DNA of 30,000 nucleotides from Chrysomallon squamiferum (GCA_012295275.1 CM022675.1:7958332-7988331); one strand, 5' to 3'; positions 13,153 to 23,264 are shown, counted from the stretch's first letter. Numbers and translations: made by a program. The notes: generated by a model from the letters alone, not told the origin.

Positions 13153-13590
13153 ATTAAAATTAAAATTAAAATTAAAATTAAAATGTAAAATTAAAAATTA
13201 TAAATAAAATAAATTAAAATTAAAATTAAAATTAAAATTAAAATGTAAATTAAAATTAAAATGTAAATTAAAATTAAAATGTAAATTAAAATTAAAATTA
13301 AAATGTAAAATTGAAATTGAAATTAAAATTAAAATTAAAATTAAAATTAAAATTAAAATTAAAATGTAAAATTGAAATTAAAATTAAAATTAAAATTAAA
13401 ATTAAAATTAAAATGTAAATTAAAATTAAAATTAAAATTAAAATTAAAATTAAAATGTAAAATTGAAATTGAAATTAAAATTGAAATTAAAATTGAAATT
13501 AAAATTAAAATTAAAATTAAATTAAAATTAAAATTAAAATTAAAATTGAAACTAAAATTAAAATTAAAATAAAAACAAAAATAAAAATTA
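13153..13590 (+). repeat. (AAAATT)n hexamer array with AAATGTA variants
   Basis: About 430 bp of the hexamer AAAATT is periodically interrupted by ATGTAAA and by AAATTG variants. The six-base period keeps a Lys-Leu/Lys-Ile frame open (13372-13572), which is an artefact. The array begins directly at the 3' side of dispersed element copy A. Confidence 0.97.
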
Positions 13591-13654
13591 ATATCTCTCT
13601 TAGTGTTAATAATATAGTAGAAGTAACAGCCATAATATAATCACCACTACTGAT

Positions 13655-13930
13655 TCTACTACTACTACATCACTGTTACTGCTACTGCTGCTTCTCATAC
13701 TACTACAACTACTACCATACTACTACAACTACTATTACTATATTACTACTATTAGGCTAATGCTACCATAAAACTAGTAGCAGCAGCTATGGTAATGTAG
13801 TAGTAGCAGTAATAGTAGTAGTAGTAGTCGTAATAGTAGTAGTAGTAGTAGTAGTAGCAGTAGTAGTAGTAGTAGTAGTAGTAGTAGGAGCAGTAGTAGT
13901 AGCAAGAACAGTTTGGTAATAGCATTGGTA
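13655..13930. repeat. (TAC)n / (TAG)n inverted triplet arrays
   Basis: A TAC/TGC array (13655-13755) is followed by a GTA/GCA array (13790-13905). They are complementary around a centre near 13779. At the centre TACCATA (13764-13770) pairs with TATGGTA (13788-13794). The array could fold into a long imperfect hairpin. Confidence 0.9.
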
Positions 13931-13939
13931 GCATAATAT

Positions 13940-14510
13940 TAGTTGTAGATTTAGTAACAACAATTTATTTTATCTTTTCACTGACGTTTTTTCTTTATTT
14001 CTAAATATCTTCTTTCCTTTGGTGTTTAATATTATCGTATTTATTTTTTTTTTTATTTTTTTTTTTTTTTTTTTCCAAGCCACTAAACAAGGACTGAAGC
14101 TGCCTGTAAAGTGTAGACAGTTTATAAGATGGAAAATGTTATGCTACAGTTGTATTTCTTCGAAATCGTGCTCCGTGAACACAGTTCTAGAGACATCATC
14201 ATGATGAGCTTCAGAAGTGAGATTGCTGTCTCCTGTGAGTATTATTTTACTCCGCGGCCGGTGTTTGTCGAACCAGATGAAAATTTTAGATTTATGCCAC
14301 GCTGGAGATTGTGTTGCTGCTAATGTGTGTTGCGTAAAATTATGCGCTCCGTGTCTGGCTTGATTCGAGAGGTTTGATGACTTAACTGTTAGGCGTTAGG
14401 AAAATGTCTGAATTAATTACTAATAATTTGCTGGGTTTTTATGGGTTATTTTTTTTTTTTTTTTTGAATGTTTACGTTTATGTTTTGTTTTTGCTTTTTT
14501 AAATTAATAG
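13940..14510. other. Low-copy sequence, T runs, no gene recognised
   Basis: T runs lie at 14045-14075 and 14451-14465. Between them is ordinary sequence with 61- and 64-codon frames that have no recognisable domain. Confidence 0.45.
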
Positions 14511-14516
14511 TAACGG

Positions 14517-14649
14517 TAGAGACAGAGAGAGAAATAAAAGAGAGTGACCTTCTGAGTGAAATACAGACAGGTTGACAGAGACAGAGAATAACAGACTGAT
14601 AGATCATAAGAGAGAGACAAAGAGAGAGAAGGAGGGAGGGAGGGAGGGG

Positions 14650-14729
<80 letters not shown>

Positions 14730-14760
14730 AAAAGAGAAAAACACAGAGATCAATAGAGTG
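14517..14760 (+). repeat. GA-rich array with pure (GA)n core
   Basis: GACAGA-rich sequence leads through (GGGA)n at 14629-14647 into a GA tract (14649-14726) with one GAGC interruption near 14675. A GAAA/AACGAACG-rich patch lies downstream at 14868-14920. Confidence 0.95.
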
Positions 14761-14939
14761 AAAAGAGGAAAGGATTGAAAAGATAAAGAAATATTAAAAC
14801 ACAAAATAAAATCAACAGAAAAAAACTACAAAAATTCCTACAAACTCCATGAAATAAAACAACAAAGAGAAAGAAAAACAAACAAAAGAAAGAACGAACG
14901 AACGAAAGAAAGAACGAAAAACAACAGGAGAACAACAAT

Positions 14940-15420
14940 CAGCGCATAGCATAAGAATTTTTTTAATTTTATTTTTCACCCGACATTTTATAAGTCAAAT
15001 CAATCATCCGACCCAAGCATATTTTCACTTGAAAGCTCAAGTACGCCTATCTGGATGTCACTAACCCGCAGTACGCTGCTTAAATATATTAAAGACTCTA
15101 CTATGTCTAGTGCATATGGCGAATGGATTTTGCTGTCACGGTAATGACACAGATCTCAATAAGAAACGCTAACTAAACGCTTCGGACCCCTCTGCCTTTG
15201 CCATGGATAATTCTAGAATCTTGACGACACGGGCTGGTCCATGGAAGAGCAATAGAAATTCATGTTTCTTCCAATTATAAGGAAATACATGACACTTGCC
15301 CGAGTTACTGAGTGGCAAACGAAGTTGGAGTAAATTGAATTTCGTTGAAAAAGACTCGCCATTCGACACAATGGCTGTGTACATGATTTGTCACTTTCAG
15401 CGGTGCATCGGAAAGGTTTC
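14940..15420. other. Low-copy island, unrecognised 71-codon frame
   Basis: This is about 480 bp of normal-complexity sequence. A 71-codon minus-strand frame (15169-15384) has mixed amino-acid composition but no domain that I recognise. The island ends where the 150-bp purine-rich tandem repeat starts. Confidence 0.35.
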
Positions 15421-15840
15421 GATGATAATGGTTCTGCACTAGAGAACGTCGACTCTCCTTAGAATTCATGCATGGACTGGACAGAAAAGAAAAAAAGAAA
15501 AAGAGAAAAGAAAGGAAGGTGCAAGATTGGAAAAAAAGAAAGAAAGAATGAAAGAAAGAATAGAAGAAAGAAAGGAATAGATGATAATGATTTTGCACGT
15601 GAAAACGTCACCTCTCGTTAGAATTCATGTCTCGACTGGAAAAAAAAAAAAAAAAAAGAAAGGAAGGTGCAAGAATGGAAAAAAAGAAAGAAAGAAAGAA
15701 TGAATGAAAAATAGGAATAGATGATAATGGTTTTGATTAAGAAAATAAAAAAAGAGAAGAAACGAAGGCTGGAGAAATGGAAGAAGGAAAGAAATGGAAG
15801 AAAAGAAAGAAAGAAAGAAAGAAAGAAAAACAATAGCTGA
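15421..15840 (+). repeat. ~140-160 bp tandem repeat, three units, purine-rich
   Basis: GATGATAATG starts units at 15421, 15580 and 15720. Units one and two share TTAGAATTCATG, then CGACTGGA or GGACTGGACAG, then GAAAGGAAGGTGCAAGA, then AAAG/AATG arrays. Unit three has lost the EcoRI-like GAATTC block. A remnant (GCTGATAAATGGTCTTGACG) starts at 15837. Confidence 0.85.
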
Positions 15841-15852
15841 TAAATGGTCTTG

Positions 15853-16105
15853 ACGTTGTTGTTGTTGTTTCTGTTGTTATTATTATTATTTGGTGTCGTA
15901 GAAGTAGTAGTAGAGTAATAATATTGTTATTATTATTATTATTATTATTTGTAATAATAATCAACAAAAAATAATAATAAAATAAATAAATAAGCACACA
16001 AACAAAAAAATAAATAAATAAATCAAAAAATAAATAAAACAAAATAAATAAATAAGCAAACAAACAAACAAACAAACAAATAAACACATAAATAACTGAA
16101 AAATA
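15853..16105. repeat. TTG/ATT triplets, then (AAAT)n and (CAAA)n
   Basis: GTT triplets (15856-15870), ATT triplets (15876-15952), AAAT tetramers (15976-16055) and a CAAA array (16054-16080) follow one another. Confidence 0.92.
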
Positions 16106-16234
16106 AAGCGTGAATTCTTCACCGAGACAGTCGCAGTAAATTAAAAGAAGCTAAAAGCAGCAGTAATTTTGCTTCTGTTATCTTCACAACGAACAGAACT
16201 TGTTCTAACAAGCCAAACATTGACCTTTGACACC

Positions 16235-16446
16235 GAGTCAACACAAACTCGGGCCGTGTTAACACAAGAAGTCACAGTGGCTTGATTTGTGTGTTTTTGC
16301 CAATCTAAGGAGCCGCGGTTGTTAACTTATGGATTTTATAGGAACTGGCGGGCACAGATTTTCGTTCTGTTACTAATACCGACATTGTCATTACAAACAA
16401 ATTTTAGTAGTAGAACTAACAGAATATAAATTGTCAACTCTAAAAT
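16235..16446 (+). mobile_element. Dispersed element copy B (149-bp identical core plus diverged tail)
   Basis: The core 16235-16383 is identical to copy A at 12943-13091, at a constant offset of 3292 bp. Copy B then diverges (CATTGTCATTACAAAC, a TAGTAG insertion at 16408-16413) and joins an AAAATA-type hexamer array. Left of 16235 the two loci share nothing beyond chance, which suggests a true left end. No coding capacity is present. Confidence 0.75.
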
Positions 16447-17040
16447 TAAAAATAAAAATAAAAATAAAAATAAAAATAAAAATAAAAATAAAAATAAAAA
16501 TAAAAATAAAATTAAAATTAAAATTAAAATTAAAATTAAAAATTAAAAATTAAAATTAAACCAAAACCAAAACCAAAATCAGAATCAGAATCAGAATCAG
16601 AATCAGAATTAAAATTAAAATTAAAATTAAAATTAAAATTAAAATAAAACCGAAACCAAAACCAAAACCAAAACCAAAATCAGAATCAGAATCAGAATCA
16701 AAATTAAATATTAAAATTAAAATTAAACCAAAACCATGAACCAAAACCAAAACCAAACCAAAACCAAAATGCAGAACCAGAATCAGAATCAGAATCAAAA
16801 TTAAAATTAAAATTAAAACTAACACAAATACTAAGATTATCACTAGCACCAGTGCAGCTATTAAAATTAACACGAACGCAAATACTAACACTAATACTAC
16901 TACTATTCATAATAACACCATCAACAGTAAAATTAATATTAACACATACAATAACACTAACACTAGTACTAACACTGAATCTAGCTCTAGCAGCAATATC
17001 AGTTATACTAAAGCTAAGATTAACAATAACACCAACATAT
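16441..17040 (+). repeat. Hexamer array that changes motif in blocks
   Basis: About 600 bp are kept in a six-base register while the motif changes: AAAATA (16445-16508), AAAATT (16509-16558), AAACCA, AATCAG, AAAATT again, AAACCA, AATCAG, and finally degenerate AACACT/AATACT words (16820-17040). The minus strand reads as alternating dipeptides (Val-Leu, Ile-Leu, Asp-Ser, Phe-Gly) because of the six-base period. These frames are not genes. Confidence 0.93.
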
Positions 17041-17340
17041 CAGTAAAGACGATCACAAAAAATCTACAAACGACTCTTGTACTTTAATAATGTCCAACAG
17101 ATAAGCTCTTCAATCTCTGTAAGGTCGAAACTTTTTTTCTGCTGATTAAAATTTATGTTACGTTCCTGTCATCGCTAATCCCTCTGTGTTTTTTAAATAT
17201 TTTAATTTATTTTCCTGTTCTATGATTAAAGAATTTGGTGACATGAATCACTGTCAAAGATCTTAAGGTGATTCTTAATAATTAGCCTATGGCTTCAGAG
17301 TCAAAAAAAAAAAGTTTAATTTTTTAATAAGTTTGAAAAA
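17041..17340. other. Low-copy AT-rich spacer
   Basis: This is about 300 bp of AT-rich sequence of ordinary complexity. I see no frame, element end or motif worth naming. Confidence 0.5.
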
Positions 17341-17357
17341 AATAAAATAATAACGAT

Positions 17358-17450
<93 letters not shown>

Positions 17451-17504
17451 AAGAAGATGAAGATGAAGAAGAAAAACAACAATGACTGAATGTTGTATCT
17501 TATA

Positions 17505-17545
<41 letters not shown>

Positions 17546-17640
17546 TATTGTTATTTTAATTATTATTATTATTATTATTGTCGTTATTGTTATTATTATT
17601 ATTATAGTTATTATTATTGTATTTATTATCTTTATTATCT
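17358..17640. repeat. (AAT)n-(AAG)n followed by inverted (ATT)n
   Basis: AAT triplets (17360-17421) and AAG triplets (17422-17472) are followed by ATT triplets with GTT/ATC variants (17505-17635). The AAT and ATT blocks are complementary and only about 85 bp apart. Confidence 0.95.
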
Positions 17641-17769
17641 ACTTTCTTTTCATTCCTGTTCATGAGCATCATCTTCTTCTTTTCACTGTCACACATGTGT
17701 GGTATCGGACACTCAATAGCATGCCTCTCTCTGCTCTGTGTACAATGTAGCCACGTTCTAACATAGCAC

Positions 17770-18297
<528 letters not shown>

Positions 18298-18960
18298 TCT
18301 GCAATTTATAGCGAGTCAGAGAAATCGTTAACTTTACCATTAACTTGTCTCTTCTCTCACTTTCTATCTCTCTCTCTCTCTTTCTTTCTCACTGCTTCAT
18401 TCATCCTTTTTCACTCTCCCAGTCCTTTGGGAACATATCAGATGTCGTGATGCAACAAAAAAATGGTGCTCGAGTTTTGACAATGAAACTGTGAAACTGA
18501 ATCCTGGTTGGAAAATTATTAACAGATTTAAACCCCATTATCAGGTCGATGTGATATGTATATCGATAGTGTCCCTCTTTTCTAGTTAGAGAAAATCAAA
18601 GTTTCACATTAATTCTTTCACACGCCAATAGATTTCTGAATGAATGGATATTGGTGTAGAAAACTGAGGCATAGATTTCTTTTCAGTGGATAATTATACA
18701 TTATACATTATATATACATATATATATATATAGGGTATCTACAGGGTATGAATGCTTGGATATATATACATGATTAAGTATAAATCAACATTTCTAGAAT
18801 TTCTTTTACTTTTGATAGAGTTTTATAAATTACGAACATTATAGATACAGACTGAAATATATCTACAAAATAAAACAAAGTAAATCACACAGAGAAAAAA
18901 GCAACCCCGAAACTCAATAAAAACAAAAACCAACTGAACAAAATTAATAAAAATAAAATA
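18298..18960. other. Low-copy AT-rich sequence, no gene recognised
   Basis: A short CT patch (18366-18392) and a TATA run (18708-18732) are the only simple repeats. The rest has ordinary complexity and no useful frame. Confidence 0.5.
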
Positions 18961-19075
18961 AAATATAATAAAACAAAATAAATAAATAAATAAATAAATA
19001 AAAAAAAGAAAGAAAGAAAAAAAAAAAAAACAAACAAACAAAAAAAAAAAAAACAAAAACAAAAACAAAACAACC
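18961..19075. repeat. (AAAT)n, A runs and CAAA repeats
   Basis: AAAT tetramers (18975-19003), A-rich GAAA repeats and poly(A) with CAAA units run up to 19075. They are followed by AC-rich low-copy DNA. Confidence 0.9.
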
Positions 19076-19533
19076 CACAAATCAGTATAACAGTTCTAAA
19101 CACCCACACTACCCAAACATCAAAACTGAACAAAGAAAATAAAGGTTATCACTATAAATACAACACAAACCCCCTCAAAAGTATCAAACATAAAGAAACA
19201 AAATCGAGACAATCACTCCAAACACGCAAAACGAAAGTACGCAGATACGAAAACATTAATTTTTACAGCTATTCTTGCCCAGCAGATATGAACGCAGTCT
19301 CATGATTACAAAACTGATTTCACATTTACGACATCCCCCGAGAGAAAAGCCATGTGCAGTGTGTGTGTATCTCTTACTTACGACTCCCATTCTGTTGACG
19401 TTCGGGCAGGAAAATCTCAAAACGCATCTGTCCTGTACATAACGTTGGACAAAATAAGATAAACGTGAATCCTTGAACGGCTGCGTATCAAATATACGAG
19501 TCCCTTACACCTTTTATGAAATATCCCAGTTTT
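19076..19533. other. Low-copy sequence, no gene recognised
   Basis: A-rich sequence to about 19255 is followed by more balanced, CpG-containing DNA (19256-19533). No feature can be named. Confidence 0.45.
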
Positions 19534-19775
19534 CTTGTTCAGCTTTAATACGTTGGTTTCTTTCGTCTAGTTCAGTTAGTATTGTTACTACTGTTACTAC
19601 TGCTACTGCTACTACTACTACGACGACTTCTACTATGCTGCTGCTGCTGCTTGCTTGTTCAGCTTTATATGTCGGTTTCTTTCGTCTAGTTCAGTTAGTA
19701 TTGTTACTACTGTTACTACTGCTACTACTGCTACTACTACTACGACTTTTACTATTGCTGCTGCTGCTGCTAGTA
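19534..19775 (+). repeat. 120-bp tandem duplication ending in TAC/TGC triplets
   Basis: CTTGTTCAGCTTTA begins unit one at 19534 and unit two at 19654. Both continue with GGTTTCTTTCGTCTAGTTCAG, then (TTAC)(TAC) triplets, then (TGC)4-5. Sequence identity is high (a few substitutions and a short triplet-length difference). Triplet-rich DNA continues to 19898. Confidence 0.88.
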
Positions 19776-19899
19776 CTGCTGTTACTATTACTACAACTAT
19801 TACCGCTAGTTCTAGTGGTTCTACTACCACTACTGAGTACCAGTTTTTTCTACAATTATTGCTACTACTATAACTACTACTACAACTACTACAACTACC

Positions 19900-20166
19900 C
19901 AGCGGCGTGCAGAGGTCTTGTGATGCCTGGGGCCAACTCCTTGATTGTTTGCCCCAAAGACTCAAGTTTAAGGCCAAGTACTGAGAAATATTATGAGAAA
20001 GGAAGACATTTTGAATACGTAAACACAGATGTAACATAAAATAACCACTTTATTTAATTTCAGTATAAATCAACCAAATTTATTTAGTTCTTTTCTCTGA
20101 TTGGATGTCCCCCCATTTCAATGCCCGGGGCCACCACCCCCTCGGTACCCCCTCTGCACGCCATTG
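19900..20166 (+). mobile_element. hAT-like miniature inverted-repeat element (267 bp)
   Basis: The left end CAGCGGCGTGCAGAGG (19900-19915) is matched by the right end CCTCTGCACGCCATTG (20151-20166). The complement of the right end is CAATGGCGTGCAGAGG, so the 16-bp terminal inverted repeats differ at two positions. CAGNGGCGT-type ends are characteristic of hAT superfamily transposons. The flanking 8-mers CAACTACC and CTATTATC match at five of eight positions, as expected for a decayed 8-bp target duplication but not proof of one. Subterminal TGCCTGGGGCCA and TGCCCGGGGCCA repeat in direct orientation. No transposase is encoded, so the element would be non-autonomous. It sits in or beside a TAC array. 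Confidence 0.7.
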
Positions 20167-20275
20167 CTATTATCACCTCAAATGAAATTTCGATTTTATG
20201 CAAAACTTTTAAAACTAAAACTAAATTATGTTTGACGAACATTCTACTAAACTATTTATTACTACTGTTAAATAA

Positions 20276-20306
<31 letters not shown>

Positions 20307-20640
20307 TTCTTATTTTAAAACAAAATATCTTTGATTCTATCTATCTATCGATCTATCTATCTATCTATCTATATTATTTTTCATAACACTATATCAATCC
20401 AACACTTATCAAACATCAGTATAAGTTAATTTGAAATCCAGTGATAAATTAATCTATTCTGTGTTTACCTGACTGTCTGGTCTATAAAATAAACACAATA
20501 CCCTCCTATCTTCATCACCTTGTTTACGTGAGAAAAATTCTAACTAATTATTGTCTGGACTGACGATTATGATCCGAGTAGAAGGATGAAAAGGTGATAC
20601 TGATCACGAAGATAGAGAAAAGAATAATGAACAAGTAGAA
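20167..20640. repeat. Low-copy DNA with two (TCTA)n arrays
   Basis: TCTA tetramer arrays lie at 20277-20307 and 20337-20371. The rest is AT-rich sequence of ordinary complexity with no frame. Confidence 0.85.
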
Positions 20641-21015
20641 GAAGAAGAAAAAAGCTTACGAGAAAAAAGTACAAAAAAACAAAAAACAAAAAAAAAAGTT
20701 AAAAACGGAGAGAAAATATGATAAAAAATGATAAAAAAGAAAATAAGAGAGAAAAAAGAAATGTGGAAGAAAAAAAAAAAAAAAAAGAAGAAGAAAGTAA
20801 AGAAGAAGTGAGAAATTGAAGAACAAAAGAAAGAAAAGAAGAAGAAAGTAAAGAAGAAAAGAGAAATTAAAGAAGAAAAGGAAGAAAAGTAGAAGATAAG
20901 GTAAGGAAGAAAACATAAAATTAAAGAATAAGAAACACAGAAGAAGAAAAAAGAATAAGAAGAAAAAAAAAAAAAAAGAAGAAGAACAAAGAAGAAAAAA
21001 CGAAAAAAAATTTCA
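20630..21015 (+). repeat. Polypurine (GAA/AAAG-rich) tract
   Basis: About 385 bp are almost all A and G on the plus strand. An imperfect duplication of about 51 bp lies within it, with units beginning GAAGAAGAAAGTA at 20787 and 20838. Minus-strand Phe/Leu frames are read-through. Confidence 0.9.
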
Positions 21016-21019
21016 AAGA

Positions 21020-21735
21020 ATGCAAAAGGAAAATAAAAACGGCAACATTTTCACGACTAGACTCTCAAACCTATCAGACTGTAGCGAGACAGTACACTAA
21101 ATTCTCGCCGAATATCTTCGTCGAAACTCACTTGACGTTTAAAACTAACCATGGGAACATATCTGCCTGCAGTTAAGCCGATCTGCAAACAGAAGATTTA
21201 AAATCACTGATCGATGATAACCCGTGATCGAATACACGGAAATAACTGATCACTTTTATCTGTATGACAAAGCAATGGCGATTTGATAACATTAACAAAA
21301 GTCATCTGAAAATGCTCATTTCTCTGTTTTAACTCTTTGTTTTGCCTCGTGATATATTGCCACCGCTTAGTGGAAGACAAATTTGAAAATTGTTTTATCT
21401 GCTTGTTAATTATAGTTTTGAACTGTCTCTGCGAAATGTTTTTGATTGTCTGTATATCTCCATTTGTCACTTCGAAAACTACCATCATCTCTAGATATAC
21501 TAAGTTTGTCCCCTTCTGTCTGTCTGTCTGTACTGAAAATGTATCAGACTGTATCATCATTTGTCTGTACCCAAAATGTATCAGACTGTATCATCATTTG
21601 TCTGTAGAGAATATATCACCTGAAATACAAATATGTCACAATTCACCATTGGTGTCTGTGGAAATTGTAGAATCATTTTATTTTATCATTTTTGTAAACA
21701 ATAATTAATTTTCAATTCAAACCCAGATCTTTTTA
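21020..21735. other. Low-copy sequence with a 37-bp tandem duplication
   Basis: The unit GTATCAGACTGTATCATC...CCAAAAT is present at 21541-21577 and again at 21578-21601 (partial). A minus-strand 118-codon frame (21204-21560) and a plus-strand 123-codon frame (21337-21708) overlap on opposite strands. Both have mixed composition but no recognisable domain. Confidence 0.45.
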
Positions 21736-21737
21736 TT

Positions 21738-22234
21738 TTTATTATTATTACTGTTATTATTATTATCTTTATTATCATACTACTACTGCTGCTACTATTA
21801 CTACTATTATTACTACTACCACCACCATAAATATTACTGCTTCTGCAGGAACAACGATAGCAACAACAACAACAACAGCAATAGAGCTACTACTATTACT
21901 TGTACAAAAAAATCAACGACAGCAAAACTACTACTACTACTATTACTGTTACTACTGCTTTTACTATTACTACTATTTTATTTTTATTTTACTACTGCTA
22001 CTACTACTAAAACAATGATAGTACTACTACTACCATTTCTAGTAAAATTACTTTTATGGCCATTACTACTACCACTACCACTACCACTACTGCTAGTACT
22101 TCTGCTACTACTGCTACTACTACTACTATTACTGTTACTTCTGCTACTACTACTGCTGCTACTGCTACTACTACTACTACTACTATTGTTACTACTACTA
22201 CTGCTACTACTGCTACTACTATTACTGTTACTGT

Positions 22235-22265
<31 letters not shown>

Positions 22266-22360
22266 GCTACTACTACTGTTCCCCCTGCTACTACTACTAC
22301 TACTACTAGTACTACTACTACTGTTACTACAACTACTACTACTACTACTACTACTACTAC
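21738..22360 (+). repeat. (ATT)n then long imperfect (ACT)n triplet array
   Basis: ATT triplets (21739-21775) pass into TAC/ACT triplets with TGC, TTC, TAT, GTT and AAC variants to 22360, with a few non-triplet interruptions (for example 21840-21880, 21900-21925, 22010-22060). Open frames in all phases (poly-Thr, poly-Leu, poly-Tyr, poly-Ser, poly-Val) result from triplet-for-triplet substitution and are not genes. The array is continuous with the TAC spacers of the satellite that follows. Confidence 0.95.
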
Positions 22361-22463
22361 GACAGATGAATGAAAAGACGAATGTACGCACACGCGTACG
22401 ATGCTAACTAGAAATGAAATTAACGTCACACGTTTTGTTGTGTGACAGACACAGGAGATGACA

Positions 22464-22517
<54 letters not shown>

Positions 22518-22600
22518 ATCGACAGATGAATGAAAAGACGAATGAACGCACATGCGTACGAAATTAACGTTTTGTTGTGTGACAGACACAGGAGATGTCA

Positions 22601-22647
<47 letters not shown>

Positions 22648-22961
22648 CCATCGACAGATGAATGAAAAGACGAATGAACGCACACGCGTACGATGCTAAC
22701 TAGAAATGAAATTAACGTCACACGTTTTGTTGTGTGACAGACACAGGAGATGTCACACTACTACTACTACTACTACTACTATTACTGTTACTGTTACTAC
22801 TACTGCTACTACTACTACTACTACTACTGCTACTACTACTACTACTACTGCTCCCATCGACAGATGAATGAAAAGACGAATGAACGCACACGCGTACGAT
22901 GCTAACTAGAAATGAAATTAACGTCACACGTTTTGTTGTGTGACAGACACAGGAGATGTCA

Positions 22962-23014
<53 letters not shown>

Positions 23015-23125
23015 CCATCGACAGATGAATGAAAAGACGAATGAACGCACACGCGTACGATGCTAACTAGAAATGAAATTAACGTCACACGTTTTGTTGT
23101 GTGACAGACACAGGAGATGTCACAC
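22361..23125 (+). repeat. Five-copy 106-bp satellite with (TAC)n spacers
   Basis: Core copies lie at 22361-22466, 22521-22603, 22653-22758, 22859-22964 and 23020-23125. Each begins GACAGATGAATGAAAAGACG and ends in GGAGATGTCACAC (GATGACACAC in copy 1). Four intervening spacers of about 54, 49, 100 and 55 bp are (TAC)n, ending in CCCATC before copies 3-5. Copy 2 is shortened to 83 bp by deletions of 16 and 7 bp. After copy 5 there is no TAC tract and low-copy DNA resumes. Repeat starts are 160, 132, 206 and 161 bp apart, so reading frame is not preserved. Confidence 0.95.
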
Positions 23126-23262
23126 AGCTCAAACCTCGCAATTACCAGCCAGCGTGCACGGAATCGTAGAACTCAAACTAACACAATTACAAGTGAGAGC
23201 TCAAATTATTAATCTGTGCATTCCCGTGTCCGTACAGCGGAATAAGTTGAAGAAATAAACGT
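23126..23262. other. Low-copy spacer after the satellite
   Basis: This is about 140 bp of ordinary sequence separating the satellite from an AGT/AAT array. Nothing is recognised. Confidence 0.5.
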
Positions 23263-23264
23263 GA

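Noticed and set aside
15169-15384. 71-codon minus-strand frame
   Set aside because: No recognisable domain. It ends next to a tandem repeat and its length is compatible with chance.
21204-21560. 118-codon minus-strand frame
   Set aside because: It overlaps a 123-codon antisense frame and a 37-bp duplication that is not a multiple of three. No domain is recognised.
22007-22927. Minus-strand frames starting MTLISFLVSIVRVCVHSSF and running into poly-Val or poly-Ser
   Set aside because: The start peptide comes from the satellite core. Repeat periods of 160, 132, 206 and 161 bp do not preserve frame, and the remainder is (TAC)n read-through.
22361-23125. CRISPR array (repeated cores with variable spacers)
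   Set aside because: The repeats are 106 bp and the spacers are all (TAC)n microsatellite, not unique sequences. The setting is eukaryotic.
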